Part shown: piece by piece, positions 25,201 to 32,387 of the stretch
Position numbering within the stretch: the first letter of the stretch is position 1
Layout of the letters: every line of letters begins with the position of its first letter
Origin: Streptosporangium sandarakinum
GTDB taxonomy: Bacteria; Actinomycetota; Actinomycetes; Streptosporangiales; Streptosporangiaceae
Reading direction: 5' to 3'
DNA: 64,000 nt
NCBI RefSeq assembly: GCF_013409935.1
Contig: NZ_JACCCO010000001.1
Span: 2,046,001 to 2,110,000, forward strand
The notes under the pieces: generated by a model
What the model was told of the DNA's origin: nothing
The model's database searches: none
The model's input: the letters and a program-made list of their open reading frames with translations, nothing else
Position numbers and translations under genes: made by a program

Positions 25201-27785
25201 TTGTCGTCCCACCAGAACCGCTGGTTGTCGTAGAACTTCGGGCCGGACGACCCCATGGTCACGAACGTGGTGCCGGCGACCTCCTCCTCGGGGGTCCTGG
25301 CCAGGCGTCCTTCGTAGATCGTGGATCGTTTGTAGACGTGGTCGTGCCCGCCGACGTACAGGTCGACGCCGAGCCGGTCGAGCACGCGTGTGACCTTCTC
25401 CCGGTCGATGTCCATGCCGCCGTCGTCGGCGTGCTGGCCGCCGTAGTAGGAGAAGTGCCCGATGACGACGTTCCACGTCGCGTCCGAGGCGCGTACGTCG
25501 TCGACCAGCCAGTCGAGCTGCTCGTCCAGGCGCACGTTGGAGTTCAGCACGGAGAAGTGGACGTCGCCGCGGTCGAAGGAGTAGTTGCTCTCACCGATCA
25601 CACCGTTGCGCGGCAGCGCGAACGTGTTGGTGAAGATCGCGCCCGGCTGCCTGCCGACCGCGTCGTAGTCGAGGTCCTCGTAGGTCTCGTGGTTGCCGAC
25701 CAGGCCCGCGTACTGCAGGTCGAGCCCGGACAGGAAGGAGCCGTGGATCTCGGCCCACTTCTCCCCCCTGCCGCCGCGGTCGACGAGGTCGCCGACCTGG
25801 ACCACGGTGCCGCCGCCCGGCGTCCGGCTCCTCAGCCGGTCGAGCACCCGCCGCGGCAGGGTGAGGTCGCCGGCGTTTCCGTCGGGCACCTGCACGTCGC
25901 CCAGGACGTAGACCGGCTCCCCCTTGGCGCCGCCTGCGAGGAACTCGCCCCGCGCGCCGGTCCAGGCCGACGCGTCGGCGGGTGCGGGGGCGCGGCCGTC
26001 GCGGGCCACGCCGAACCGGAACCGGTAGGTCGTGCCGACCTTCAGCCCGGTCAGGCGGAACTCGTGGGAGCGCAGCGTCTGGCCCGTGATGGAGTGCTGG
26101 TAGACGGGCTCGCCGTCGCCCACCACGTTGACCTCGTACGGGCGGTCGTTCGTCGAGGTGAGCACCTCCGCCCCGGCCCAGTCGTCCGAACCTGCGGGCA
26201 GGACCTGCGCGTAGACCCGCTCGACGGCGCGGTCGGTGGTGACCGCGATTCCGGCGGAGCCGGGTTTCTCACCGACGGACGCGTTGCCGCCGAAGCGGAA
26301 CACGCCCGCCGGGTCCGGCGCCTTCCGGGAGACCTGGATGCGGAGCAGCTCGGCGTTGGTGTTACCGAGGTCGTCGGTCGCCTTCACGACCACGAAAGCG
26401 TCGTCGTAGGAGCGGATCCGGAAGGCGTCGCCGGAGACCGGTACCCTGCCCGCCGAGTCGAACACCTCGAACGTGATGGCCGGCTGGGCTCCGGAGTCGT
26501 CGGTGGCCGTCGCCTGCGGCAGGGTTATCGTGTCGCCGTACCGCGCCGTGGCGGGGAAGTCGCCCGGGACGGTGATCCGCGGGGCGTAGTTCGCGCCGCG
26601 GACGGTCTTCCCGATCCAGATCGGGGCGGAGACCAGGAAGTTGCCGTCGGCCTGGTCGGCGCGGACGTAGTAGAAGTCGCCGTCCCGGACGTCCAGCCTG
26701 GTCTTCAGCGTCAGGTCGTTGCCGCTGATCCCGCCGAAGTCGTGGGCGACCGCACCGCCGTTGGTGATGAGGCGCGCGGAGGTGAAGGAGTCCCCGGCGT
26801 CCGGGTCGGTGAGGCGGAGGTCGACGTCCAGGGTGGCGGTGCCGCCCGGCAGGATCGTGCCCATGAGCTTGTCGTTGCCGCCGAACGCGAGGACCGCGTT
26901 GACGTCGGCGGTCGAGTAGAGGCTGCGGTCCCGCATCGCCGCGTACAGCGAGTCCAGGGAGTGTCCCCCGGCCCACACGCCGGTGATCGACGGGTTCCCG
27001 GACACCCAGGTCGCGGAGTGCTCGTCGCCGTTCCACGTCGGGGCCAGGTGCCAGCCTGCGTCCAGCGCCTTCTGGAACTCGCCCACCGCGTCGGCGGACT
27101 TGACCTCGATGAGCTCCATCCGTTCGTCGGCGGCCGGGTCCAGGCCCTTGAAGCCGAAGAACTCGCCCTTGGACGTGGTGGACGGGTGGTTGAACTGGCC
27201 GATCGCCTTCGGGTCCCGCTTCAGCCGCGCCAGGAACGTGAAGTAGTCGTATTTCATGTCGCCGGTGCCGAACGCGTTGCCGTACCCGTCGACGCTGCCC
27301 TTCTCGGTCGCCCGCGCCGTCACGTGCCAGTCGGCGCCGAACACGTTGATGTGACCGGTGCCGTCGTACCAGGTGTTCTCGATCGCCGGGACCGCGACCA
27401 GGCCGTCCTGGCCCGCGTTGAACTTCGCGGCGCTCTCGTGCAGATAGCGCCATTCGGCGGAGTCGGCGTCCCGCCAGTCCTCGACGAAGTCGTCGCCGTT
27501 GCGGATGTCCCACATGACGTCGTGCTCGGACACCGCGAAGAAGTCGGCGTCGGTCTCGCCGCGGACGTGTTCGTAGGCGTCCGGCGGCAGCTCGACACCG
27601 TCGCTCACCGAGGTGTGCGCGTGGAACTCGCCGGTGTACAGGGATTTGCCGAGGTAGACCGGCCGTTTCTCGTCGGCCGCCGTGGCCGGGGAGACCGGCA
27701 TGAGGGCCAGTGCGCCGGCCACGAGCGCGACCGCGGTGATCGCGCCGGACCAGGCGGGTGTTCGGGATGCGCTGCTGCGCGTCAT
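22263..27785 (-). CDS. Giant secreted protein: PHP-like + calcineurin-like phosphoesterase + GLUG-type repeats
   Basis: A 1,840-residue exported protein. A signal peptide ends near residue 37 (PATAADEKR). A CehA/McbA-like PHP metallohydrolase region follows (~45-330: GEFHAHTSVSDG, FAVSEHDVMWD, QFNHPST). Next come Ig-like stretches, then a complete calcineurin-like phosphoesterase (~620-900) with its metal motifs YVLGDVQ, VQVGDLVDRG, GLVGNHETY, VVIGHFSYYG and GGHDHVYKRS. Two GLUG/pectate-lyase-like beta-solenoid blocks follow (~1030-1260 and ~1330-1580; FTGVFDGDGHTVSGL, FTGELDGAGHTITGL, many AGGVxGYGYT turns), and a Gly/Ala-rich beta tail with a short GTP tandem repeat. Probable substrate: an extracellular phosphoester. 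Monocistronic, with a hairpin after it. Confidence 0.85.
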   Translation of the reverse strand: MTRSSASRTPAWSGAITAVALVAGALALMPVSPATAADEKRPVYLGKSLYTGEFHAHTSVSDGVELPPDAYEHVRGETDADFFAVSEHDVMWDIRNGDDFVEDWRDADSAEWRYLHESAAKFNAGQDGLVAVPAIENTWYDGTGHINVFGADWHVTARATEKGSVDGYGNAFGTGDMKYDYFTFLARLKRDPKAIGQFNHPSTTSKGEFFGFKGLDPAADERMELIEVKSADAVGEFQKALDAGWHLAPTWNGDEHSATWVSGNPSITGVWAGGHSLDSLYAAMRDRSLYSTADVNAVLAFGGNDKLMGTILPGGTATLDVDLRLTDPDAGDSFTSARLITNGGAVAHDFGGISGNDLTLKTRLDVRDGDFYYVRADQADGNFLVSAPIWIGKTVRGANYAPRITVPGDFPATARYGDTITLPQATATDDSGAQPAITFEVFDSAGRVPVSGDAFRIRSYDDAFVVVKATDDLGNTNAELLRIQVSRKAPDPAGVFRFGGNASVGEKPGSAGIAVTTDRAVERVYAQVLPAGSDDWAGAEVLTSTNDRPYEVNVVGDGEPVYQHSITGQTLRSHEFRLTGLKVGTTYRFRFGVARDGRAPAPADASAWTGARGEFLAGGAKGEPVYVLGDVQVPDGNAGDLTLPRRVLDRLRSRTPGGGTVVQVGDLVDRGGRGEKWAEIHGSFLSGLDLQYAGLVGNHETYEDLDYDAVGRQPGAIFTNTFALPRNGVIGESNYSFDRGDVHFSVLNSNVRLDEQLDWLVDDVRASDATWNVVIGHFSYYGGQHADDGGMDIDREKVTRVLDRLGVDLYVGGHDHVYKRSTIYEGRLARTPEEEVAGTTFVTMGSSGPKFYDNQRFWWDDKVFDENVQMGGVLKVTDAGLRLSTYTIDGRLVDEVTVAKPHGSWKVSSAGIENRELKGVGLLSSPGSLDKVTVMAAAYDSSQQRMIDVRTLDVALDHLGREQYVRFGTPLPVAPSSTVKLFTWDSLASGKPLRPAVTLREGLAGEGTEKSPYLIDSPDDLSKVDNDPAGHYRLTADLNLTGLARAQIGRTTAFTGVFDGDGHTVSGLAALPDQGPGLFADNRGTIEDLVVRGDATTDRSTAGLVADQNHGTIQRVRADGSLTANSYAGGITGHHFGTVRDSVSTVNVRAATQYAGGAVGVSVGGSVTENVLATGAVSAGGASAGGVAAYGYTDTRVSHTVALNANISASSHAHAIVGRVYTGQTATLEDNHVSRSVPISGQSLTDPPAADNQKGNVVATSEIQRQTFYEERGWDFETVWQWDGVARRPTLRMAPETLEPAPGPGLPADGRGFHVVDSVEDLTLMGRHPSYDYVLAADLDLTGTPFTSLPGPFTGELDGAGHTITGLTSTTGGLFTQISGHVHDLAVLDARVNTTTARVGILAGSSTGTVERVWVSGSVTAGSRVGGLVGDSQGIVRDSYSTANVRALTTEAGGVIGVALAGSTTERVFATGTVTADTRNDGGVAGYGYTGTTIRGSIALNPAVTAPSWAHRFLGRVLANNVATLSGNWAAETVVARSQTETATGPATLNGATATRDEVGDQAFWADRLGFDFESVWQWDAGLGRPVLRGPAAPAAEASAAPATQAAAVRPAAAGEAPVEAGAVRAAANPPAAEASESAGIRHEAVVNGDGTVTVTVSAGTAGAGEQLSFLLLKAGASASAPAEDDIAHLGEVRLDDQGGAALTVLLSRPDGTTLALNTSGDTERHVAPLVPGTPGTPGTPGMRVLDDSVTATVKTQGNAPAQAVITLVCAGEEKCREQVTVTYDGDPLDTEKVTLQPGMTRDLKLDLRGDARAALRAGKPIILDVRVGTAPAVRVTVSP
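22560..22593. repeat. 9-bp tandem repeat inside the giant gene
   Basis: A 9-bp unit (CCCCGGAGT) is repeated about 3.5 times, encoding a Gly-Thr-Pro run in the C-terminal tail. It is a coding microsatellite and may vary in length between strains. Confidence 0.85.
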
Positions 27786-28601
27786 GTTTCTACCGTTTCA
27801 GGTGGTTCCGGTGTGCCGATCACAGAAATCACAGCAGACGAAACGGCTTGTTTAGAATACGGGCAATGAAGATGAACGAGCAGTTAATTCTGACAATGCT
27901 CGCATTTTATCCAAAATCCGCAGTTCGCCCCTGAAACGGCTCGCCGAGTAGGGGATCACCGCCGCGACGGCCGCGACACCGCCCCTCCGGCGCCCTCCGC
28001 CGCGCCCCCTCGCGGCCGCCATGCCGGGCCCGGCGGACGGGTCCGGCTCCAGCCGCCGGCGCCGACGACACCCCGCCCGGTGAGGTCGTTGCCGTCGCGT
28101 GGCGCGACAGGTGACCACGAAGGGCCTTCCGGGCCGAGGGCGGGCCGGGGCGAAACCTTTTCACCGGAAGCCCCGCGCCCGTTTCCGGGCATCGCGATTC
28201 ATCCCGGCCCAGGCGCGCCGACGCTCTTCCGATGACATAAAGAGAGAAATGCCCGGGTTGATCTTATTGGAATCGACCCGGCGGCGGAAATTTCGACCAT
28301 CGCCGGAAGTGACCTCATGGGCTCGATCCCCCCGCACGATATCGGTAAATCCGAACGGCCTGCGAGCATACGACTCTCGAACCGGTCGGCCCCGCCTTTT
28401 TCTCACCGGCACACGCCGAACGATAACGCCCGGCGGCCGCGCCGTCTCTCAATCGAAAGGATCTGGAATCATGGCCCGCCGTACGGGCCGGCCGAATCAC
28501 CAATGCGCCGAAGATACGATCGACCGATTTCCGGCGCAAGGCTTTTCAGCCCAGCCCGAAAGGCGCAGGTGGTTGCCGGTCGCATCAGGCCCGGCGCGGA
28601 T
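27786..28601. other. Gene-free stretch, probable promoter region
   Basis: No convincing gene in ~816 bp. 27830-27910 and 28190-28560 are distinctly A/T-richer than the flanks, which suits the promoter of the giant phosphoesterase gene. The reading frames here are Arg-rich, start without ribosome sites and match nothing I know. Confidence 0.6.
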
Positions 28602-28646
28602 CCTGCGGGCGTCCCGCGCTACGCGCCGATGCGGGACGCCCGCAGG
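28602..28646 (-). terminator. Hairpin terminator after the AA10 gene
   Basis: A perfect 16-bp inverted repeat (arm 28602-28617 CCTGCGGGCGTCCCGC; complement 28631-28646; 13-base loop), 38 bp past the stop codon of the polysaccharide monooxygenase. Confidence 0.78.
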
Positions 28647-28683
28647 TGTGGCCCGGTGGTCTACCGGGCCGTTCGAGGAGGGG

Positions 28684-29424
28684 TCACGCGGGCTGCCAGA
28701 GCGCCGGGACGTTCGACGGCTCCCAGCCGGGCAACGCGGTGTGCGCCTGGAGGCACCGGTAGGTGCGTCCGCTGTAGGTGACCAGGTCACCGGCCTTGTA
28801 GGCCGTGCCGGAGGTCCAGGCGCCGCCGGGCGTCGCCGAAGGAGTCGGGGTGGGGGTCGGCGTGGGGGTGGGGGTGGGCGTCGGGGTCGGGGTCGGCGTC
28901 GGGTCCGGGCCGCCGGGGCCCACCTGGAGGTCGACGCAGTTGTAGAAGGCGTTCTCGGTGTCGGCGATGTTCCAGATGGCCAGCAGCTTGATCCGGCCGG
29001 TCCGTCCGCCCAGGTTCACCGTGTGCGTGACGACGGACCCCGGCTGCCTACCGCGGTCGTCGATGACCGCGATCCGCTCGTTGCCGATGTAGTACTCCCA
29101 CGTGCTGGTGGCGTGGCGGGCCTCGATCAGCCACTTGAAGGTGACCGTGTTGCCGACCGTAGTGGCAGGCCAGGCCTTCCTGTCGTCGTCGAGCGGAGCC
29201 CATCGGGGGTCACCGGCGCTGCAGTTGCGCTGACCCTTGGGGCCTTCGACGCTCTGCGGCTCCCAGATGATCTGCCCGCAGTTGGGGACCTTGCCGGCGG
29301 CACACCATGCCTGCCGGCTCGGCGGGTCCGAGATGTAGCCGTGGGCCGAAGCGGGCGAGGCGATCACCACCACCGATGTGGCGGCGACGATGAGCGCTGC
29401 CAGGGGTGCTAACAGTTTCCGCAT
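28684..29424 (-). CDS. AA10 lytic polysaccharide monooxygenase with CBM5/12
   Basis: A 246-residue secreted copper oxygenase that cleaves chitin or cellulose. Signal peptide residues 1-27; cleavage after ASA exposes His28 (HGYISDPPSR), the first ligand of the copper histidine brace, with His104 (LIEARHATSTWEY) the second. The AA10 core runs to ~195, followed by a Pro-Thr tandem linker and a C-terminal CBM5/12 chitin-binding module (AWTSGTAYKAGDLVTYSG, ending PSNVPALWQPA), which favours chitin. ATG 29424 follows GGAAGGG. Codon 5 is TTA, a rare leucine codon read by the bldA-type tRNA in actinomycetes. A palindrome lies upstream at 29465. Confidence 0.95.
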   Translation of the reverse strand: MRKLLAPLAALIVAATSVVVIASPASAHGYISDPPSRQAWCAAGKVPNCGQIIWEPQSVEGPKGQRNCSAGDPRWAPLDDDRKAWPATTVGNTVTFKWLIEARHATSTWEYYIGNERIAVIDDRGRQPGSVVTHTVNLGGRTGRIKLLAIWNIADTENAFYNCVDLQVGPGGPDPTPTPTPTPTPTPTPTPTPTPSATPGGAWTSGTAYKAGDLVTYSGRTYRCLQAHTALPGWEPSNVPALWQPA

Positions 29425-29464
29425 GTCACCCTTCCTCTGTTGGGGGGTAGTAATGCGAATATAA

Positions 29465-29477
29465 AGGAAAGTTTCCT
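29465..29477. promoter_or_regulatory. Palindrome upstream of the AA10 gene (CsnR-like site)
   Basis: AGGAAAGTTTCCT, 41 bp upstream of the start and inside an AT-rich promoter region. From memory, Streptomyces chitosanase genes are repressed by a ROK protein (CsnR) at a GTTAGGAAA-TTTCCTAAC-type palindrome; the minus strand here reads GTTAGGAAACTTTCCTTTA, close to that. The function is inferred. Confidence 0.5.
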
Positions 29478-29534
29478 AACAATAAACCACATTGTGGAAT
29501 CCCGACACAGATGGATGTCAGGGAGGTGAACGCC

Positions 29535-29747
29535 ATGGATCCGGCCCGAAACACCGCCCACCGCCGGTCGTGCGCCCGGTCCGCACCCCGAGCACGCCAC
29601 CGCGTGGGGGTCGTGACCGCGCCGCCGCGACGGCGAGGAGCCGTCGCGGCGGGACAGGTCCAGACATCCGTCGGCACCACCGAGACCGGACCTGTGCGCA
29701 CGCCGGCACAGGCCATCGGCACCGATCCGGCTCCGGAGCCGCCCTGA
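29535..29747 (+). CDS. Doubtful small ORF
   Basis: A possible 70-residue product (MDPARNTAHRRSCARSAPRA...), supported only by a good GGGAGGTG site six bases before the ATG. Third-position GC is lower than in neighbouring genes and the composition is Arg/Pro/Thr-rich with no recognisable domain. It is the only candidate in the 340-bp gap between the AA10 gene and the next gene. Confidence 0.25.
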   Translation: MDPARNTAHRRSCARSAPRARHRVGVVTAPPRRRGAVAAGQVQTSVGTTETGPVRTPAQAIGTDPAPEPP

Positions 29748-29764
29748 CGTCAGGGGTGCCCGAA

Positions 29765-30295
29765 CTACTCGGGCGAGGCCGAATCGAACCGGCAGCGGGG
29801 CATGTTCGGCGGGGGATGGGCGGAGACGTCGACGTGTTCGGCTCCGGCGAATCCCCACCCCTCCCAGCGCTCGCCGCCCGCCTCCGTGCGGTCTCCCTGC
29901 GTGTAGTACCAGACCGTCGCCTCACCGCCCTGGACACGCCCGAGCTCCCAGCAGACGAACCAGCTTCTCCGCGTTTCCAAGGTCCCTATCCTCTCCGTGC
30001 CGTCCACGGTGAGGTAGAGGGGTGTCTCGGATCGGTTGGCGCACACGAAGTCTCTGGTCCACGCATAGCCGTCGTGTCCGGCGTCGGTGTGCTTGACTCC
30101 GCCGCGCTCGGTGCAGGACTTCACGCTCTCCGCATCGGCCCCGAAGCGGTCGCCCAAGCGCCAGACCAGGATCCCGCCCATGACCAGGACCACCAGCGCC
30201 GCCACCGACCATGCGCGACTTCTCCGCAGGACCGACCGACGTCCACGCGCGTTCCCCGGCGAAACCGGCAGAACCGACGAGTCCGATGGGTCCAA
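29765..30295 (-). CDS. Single-span membrane protein of unknown function
   Basis: A 176-residue protein: a short basic cytoplasmic N-terminus, one membrane segment (SVAALVVLVMGGILVW, ~residues 31-46), then an extracellular domain with several Cys (SCTERGG, DFVCANRS, FVCWELGR, RCRFDS) and many aromatic residues, likely disulfide-stabilised. The start is tentative: TTG 30295 has no clear ribosome site. It lies 66 bp downstream of the XRE regulator on the same strand, so the two may form a small operon. Family not recognised. Confidence 0.6.
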   Translation of the reverse strand: MDPSDSSVLPVSPGNARGRRSVLRRSRAWSVAALVVLVMGGILVWRLGDRFGADAESVKSCTERGGVKHTDAGHDGYAWTRDFVCANRSETPLYLTVDGTERIGTLETRRSWFVCWELGRVQGGEATVWYYTQGDRTEAGGERWEGWGFAGAEHVDVSAHPPPNMPRCRFDSASPE

Positions 30296-30361
30296 TAGGT
30301 CTGATGGGTCCGGCGGTGCGGGGAGAGCCCGATCCGGAGACGTCAGGTGGTCATCCGGCCG

Positions 30362-30649
30362 CTAGACAGGCTGCCATGGCCCGGGTTCCGCTTCGGGGAT
30401 CTGAACGGTCTGTACCCGCACCCACCGCCGGTGCAGTTCGAGTATCTGTGTTCGGCTCGCCTGGCATTCCCTGGCGAACTGCTCCAGAAGCATGAAGCTC
30501 GGCGGCACGCCCTCTCCTGAGCAGTAGCGGTGGAGAGTGGATTTGCTGACACCGAGCCGCCTGGCGAGAGCGTCGTAACTACGGCCGGTCTTTTCTCTCA
30601 TATGGCGTAGATGCGCGGCTAATTCTGCGACGGCGGATGGCTCTGACAA
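30362..30649 (-). CDS. XRE-family DNA-binding protein
   Basis: A 95-residue protein that is essentially one helix-turn-helix domain: AELAAHLRHMREKTGRSYDA, LARRLGVSKSTLHRYCSGEG, then PSFMLLEQFARECQAS. The TTG start at 30649 has AAGGAG six bases upstream, better than any alternative. Actinomycete proteins of this kind often head short operons with a membrane protein; here the next gene downstream is the 176-residue single-span protein. Confidence 0.8.
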   Translation of the reverse strand: MSEPSAVAELAAHLRHMREKTGRSYDALARRLGVSKSTLHRYCSGEGVPPSFMLLEQFARECQASRTQILELHRRWVRVQTVQIPEAEPGPWQPV

Positions 30650-30915
30650 CTCCTGCTCCTTGAGTTGCGGCCCGATCTTAACTCCCGAAGGGCAACAGCG
30701 GAGTCGGCAGAGTTTCCCGCCCGAATCCCATTACGGTCCCATCGCGTGCGGGATCGCGCTGGTCGACGCGGTCCGCTGTCCCATCGTTTCCACGCCGTCC
30801 CAGATCTCTTGTCCCGGGGTGGAGGGCCGGTCATGGTGAGACCGCCGGGCCGGCCGAGATCCTCAACCATGCCCACTCCCCACCGGTCGCAAGGACCGCC
30901 GCTCTCAGGAGACGC

Positions 30916-31123
30916 ATGACCATGCCTCCGTTCGCTTCCCCGCGCTCCAGGTATCAACGAACAGCGCGTTCCGCGCTGGTGAGCGCGGCGGCCGCCGCCG
31001 CGCTCACTCTTCTCATCGGCGGCCTGCCGAGCCTTCCGGCGCACGGCGCGACCTCCGCGGACACCGCCGTCCAGCGGACCGCGCTGGCCGCCCCCAACCT
31101 GCAGTTGCCTTTCCCCTGCGGGC
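30916..31123 (+). pseudogene. Truncated secreted peptidase (M23-like N-terminus)
   Basis: Good ribosome site (AGGAGACGC), ATG 30916 and a complete signal peptide (SALVSAAAAAALTLLIGGLP, cleavage near AHG), followed by PNLQLPFPCGQ, the way actinomycete M23 lysostaphin-like peptidases begin their mature part. Similarity ends abruptly at ~31121, where sequence from an integrase gene begins in another frame. The catalytic domain is missing. Confidence 0.6.
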
Positions 31124-31594
31124 AGCAGCCCCACCGTAGGAACCGAGTGGACCGATGACGGCCAGGTGCAGGAGGACCGCGGGCTGAAGGGGCGTCCCCG
31201 CAGGGCCAAACGCCCCGTGCCGATCCCGTCCGAGCCGGTGGCGATCCTGCGCGGGCACATCGCCCGGTACGGCACGGCCCCGGACGGGCGCCTGTTCCGC
31301 ACTGAGCGCGGCGGGGTACTCCAAGCGTCGGCCTACTCCCGGACCTGGGAGGCCGCGCGTTGTCTGGCGCTCACGCCGTCCCAGGTGGAGAGCGAATCGG
31401 CGCGACGGCCGTACGACCTGCGGCACGCGGGCGTGTCTCTCCGGCTCGACGCCGGAATCCCGGCAACCCAGGTAGCCGAGTGGGCGGGGCACAGCGTGGA
31501 AGTCCTGCTCAAGATCTACGCCAAGTGCGTGGACGGCCATGACCACGTCTGGCACGGCATGCTCGACCGCGCGCTCGGAGACGACGCCGGTTAA
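31124..31594 (+). pseudogene. Tyrosine recombinase/integrase, C-terminal fragment
   Basis: The translation enters mid-protein (SPTVGTEWTDDGQVQEDRGL) and continues through PVPIPSEPVAILRGHI, ARRPYDLRHAGVSLRLDAGI, QVAEWAGHSVEVLLKIYA to a normal end. These are the C-terminal catalytic boxes (DLRH, GHS and the nucleophile Tyr in IYA) of actinomycete phage/AICE-type integrases. The core-binding domain and the first catalytic Arg region are absent, so it cannot be active. It is fused to the secreted peptidase stub immediately upstream. Confidence 0.8.
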
Positions 31595-31984
31595 GCCTCC
31601 TCCAACCGGGGCCAGTCTCCCCGAAGAGCCGTCTGGACCCAGGGGGTGCGCCTTCCAGGTCTAGAGGGCTGTCTGGAGACCAATTCGGTGCTCTACCAGC
31701 GCTCCAGGGGCTAGAGGCCCCCCCCGAAAAGCCCGGAAGGGCCCTTCGTCCCTTCAAAGACGTGTATCTAAAGATCAGTATCGAAGCCGGAAAGGACATG
31801 GATTGATCACCCGTCTTCCCCGTGATCCCGTCACCCTCATCAGCCTGTCGGAGTTGCCGTCCAGCACCCCCGGCCGCAGTGCTCGCGAGTGCCCCTGCGG
31901 ATGGAGCCGGTACCTAGTGCGGTGACCACAACCGTTCACCGGGCTTACCGGCGGGACGATTCCGACGGGCGGTCTTTGCTATCG
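31595..31984. other. Non-coding island DNA after the integrase fragment
   Basis: 390 bp without a supported gene. It contains a tRNA-like D-arm stretch on the minus strand (around 31686-31697, TAGAGCACCG), the 12-bp palindrome GAAGGGCCCTTC near 31736, and the IS630-like end at 31914-31943. Confidence 0.55.
31914..31943. repeat. Solo IS630-like terminal repeat
   Basis: CTAGTGCGGTGACC...GTTCACCGGG: 30 bp matching the ends at 35238 and 36583 in both flanks of the motif (CTAGTGC-GTGACC and GTTCACCG). No transposase lies next to it, so it is a lone end left by excision, deletion or a one-ended event. Confidence 0.6.
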
Positions 31985-32254
31985 CTACGATCTGTCCACG
32001 GATCGACCCGCCTCCCCGAGGGTGTGCAAGAGCCGCTCCCGGGCGGCATCCAGGCGTCCGCTGTAGTCCGGCATGAAGACCTCGACCAGTGAAGTCTCCA
32101 GCGTCCCGGCGATCAGGTGTAGCGGTGACCAGACCGCACGGTCCTCGCCAACCAAGTCGTCGAACTCCGCAGTGCCGATCACGCGGTCGAGCCAGTCAGA
32201 GAGCACCAGGGCCTGATCCTGCGTCAGCTTGATCGTGAACTCTCTATCCACCAT
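31985..32254 (-). CDS. Conserved small hypothetical protein
   Basis: An 89-residue acidic protein (MVDREFTIKLTQDQALVLSD, WLDRVIGTAEFDDLVGEDRA, VWSPLHLIAGTLETSL). It has a good coding profile, no signal or membrane segment, and resembles short proteins scattered through actinomycete accessory regions. No known function. It lies inside the accessory region between the solo IS end and the zinc ATPase. Confidence 0.65.
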   Translation of the reverse strand: MVDREFTIKLTQDQALVLSDWLDRVIGTAEFDDLVGEDRAVWSPLHLIAGTLETSLVEVFMPDYSGRLDAARERLLHTLGEAGRSVDRS

Positions 32255-32387
32255 CCTGCCGAGGGCAGCGTTGCTCGGCGCGGCGGACGTTTGCGGTCAC
32301 CGCACCAGCTGGGAACCTAGGCATCCGCCTAGGTGATCTTCCCTCTGGGCGATCCAGCATCGGCGGCCGCGCGGCCCTGAGGGCGCA

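Noticed and set aside
24144-27869. 1,241-residue plus-strand frame opposite the giant phosphoesterase
   Set aside because: Low-complexity shadow; the opposite strand has the signal peptide and metal motifs.
28161-28412. 83-residue minus-strand frame in the gap before the giant gene
   Set aside because: Arg-rich, no ribosome site, no recognisable domain.
28840-28905. GGGGGT-type repeats as a regulatory array
   Set aside because: They encode the Pro-Thr linker of the AA10 protein.
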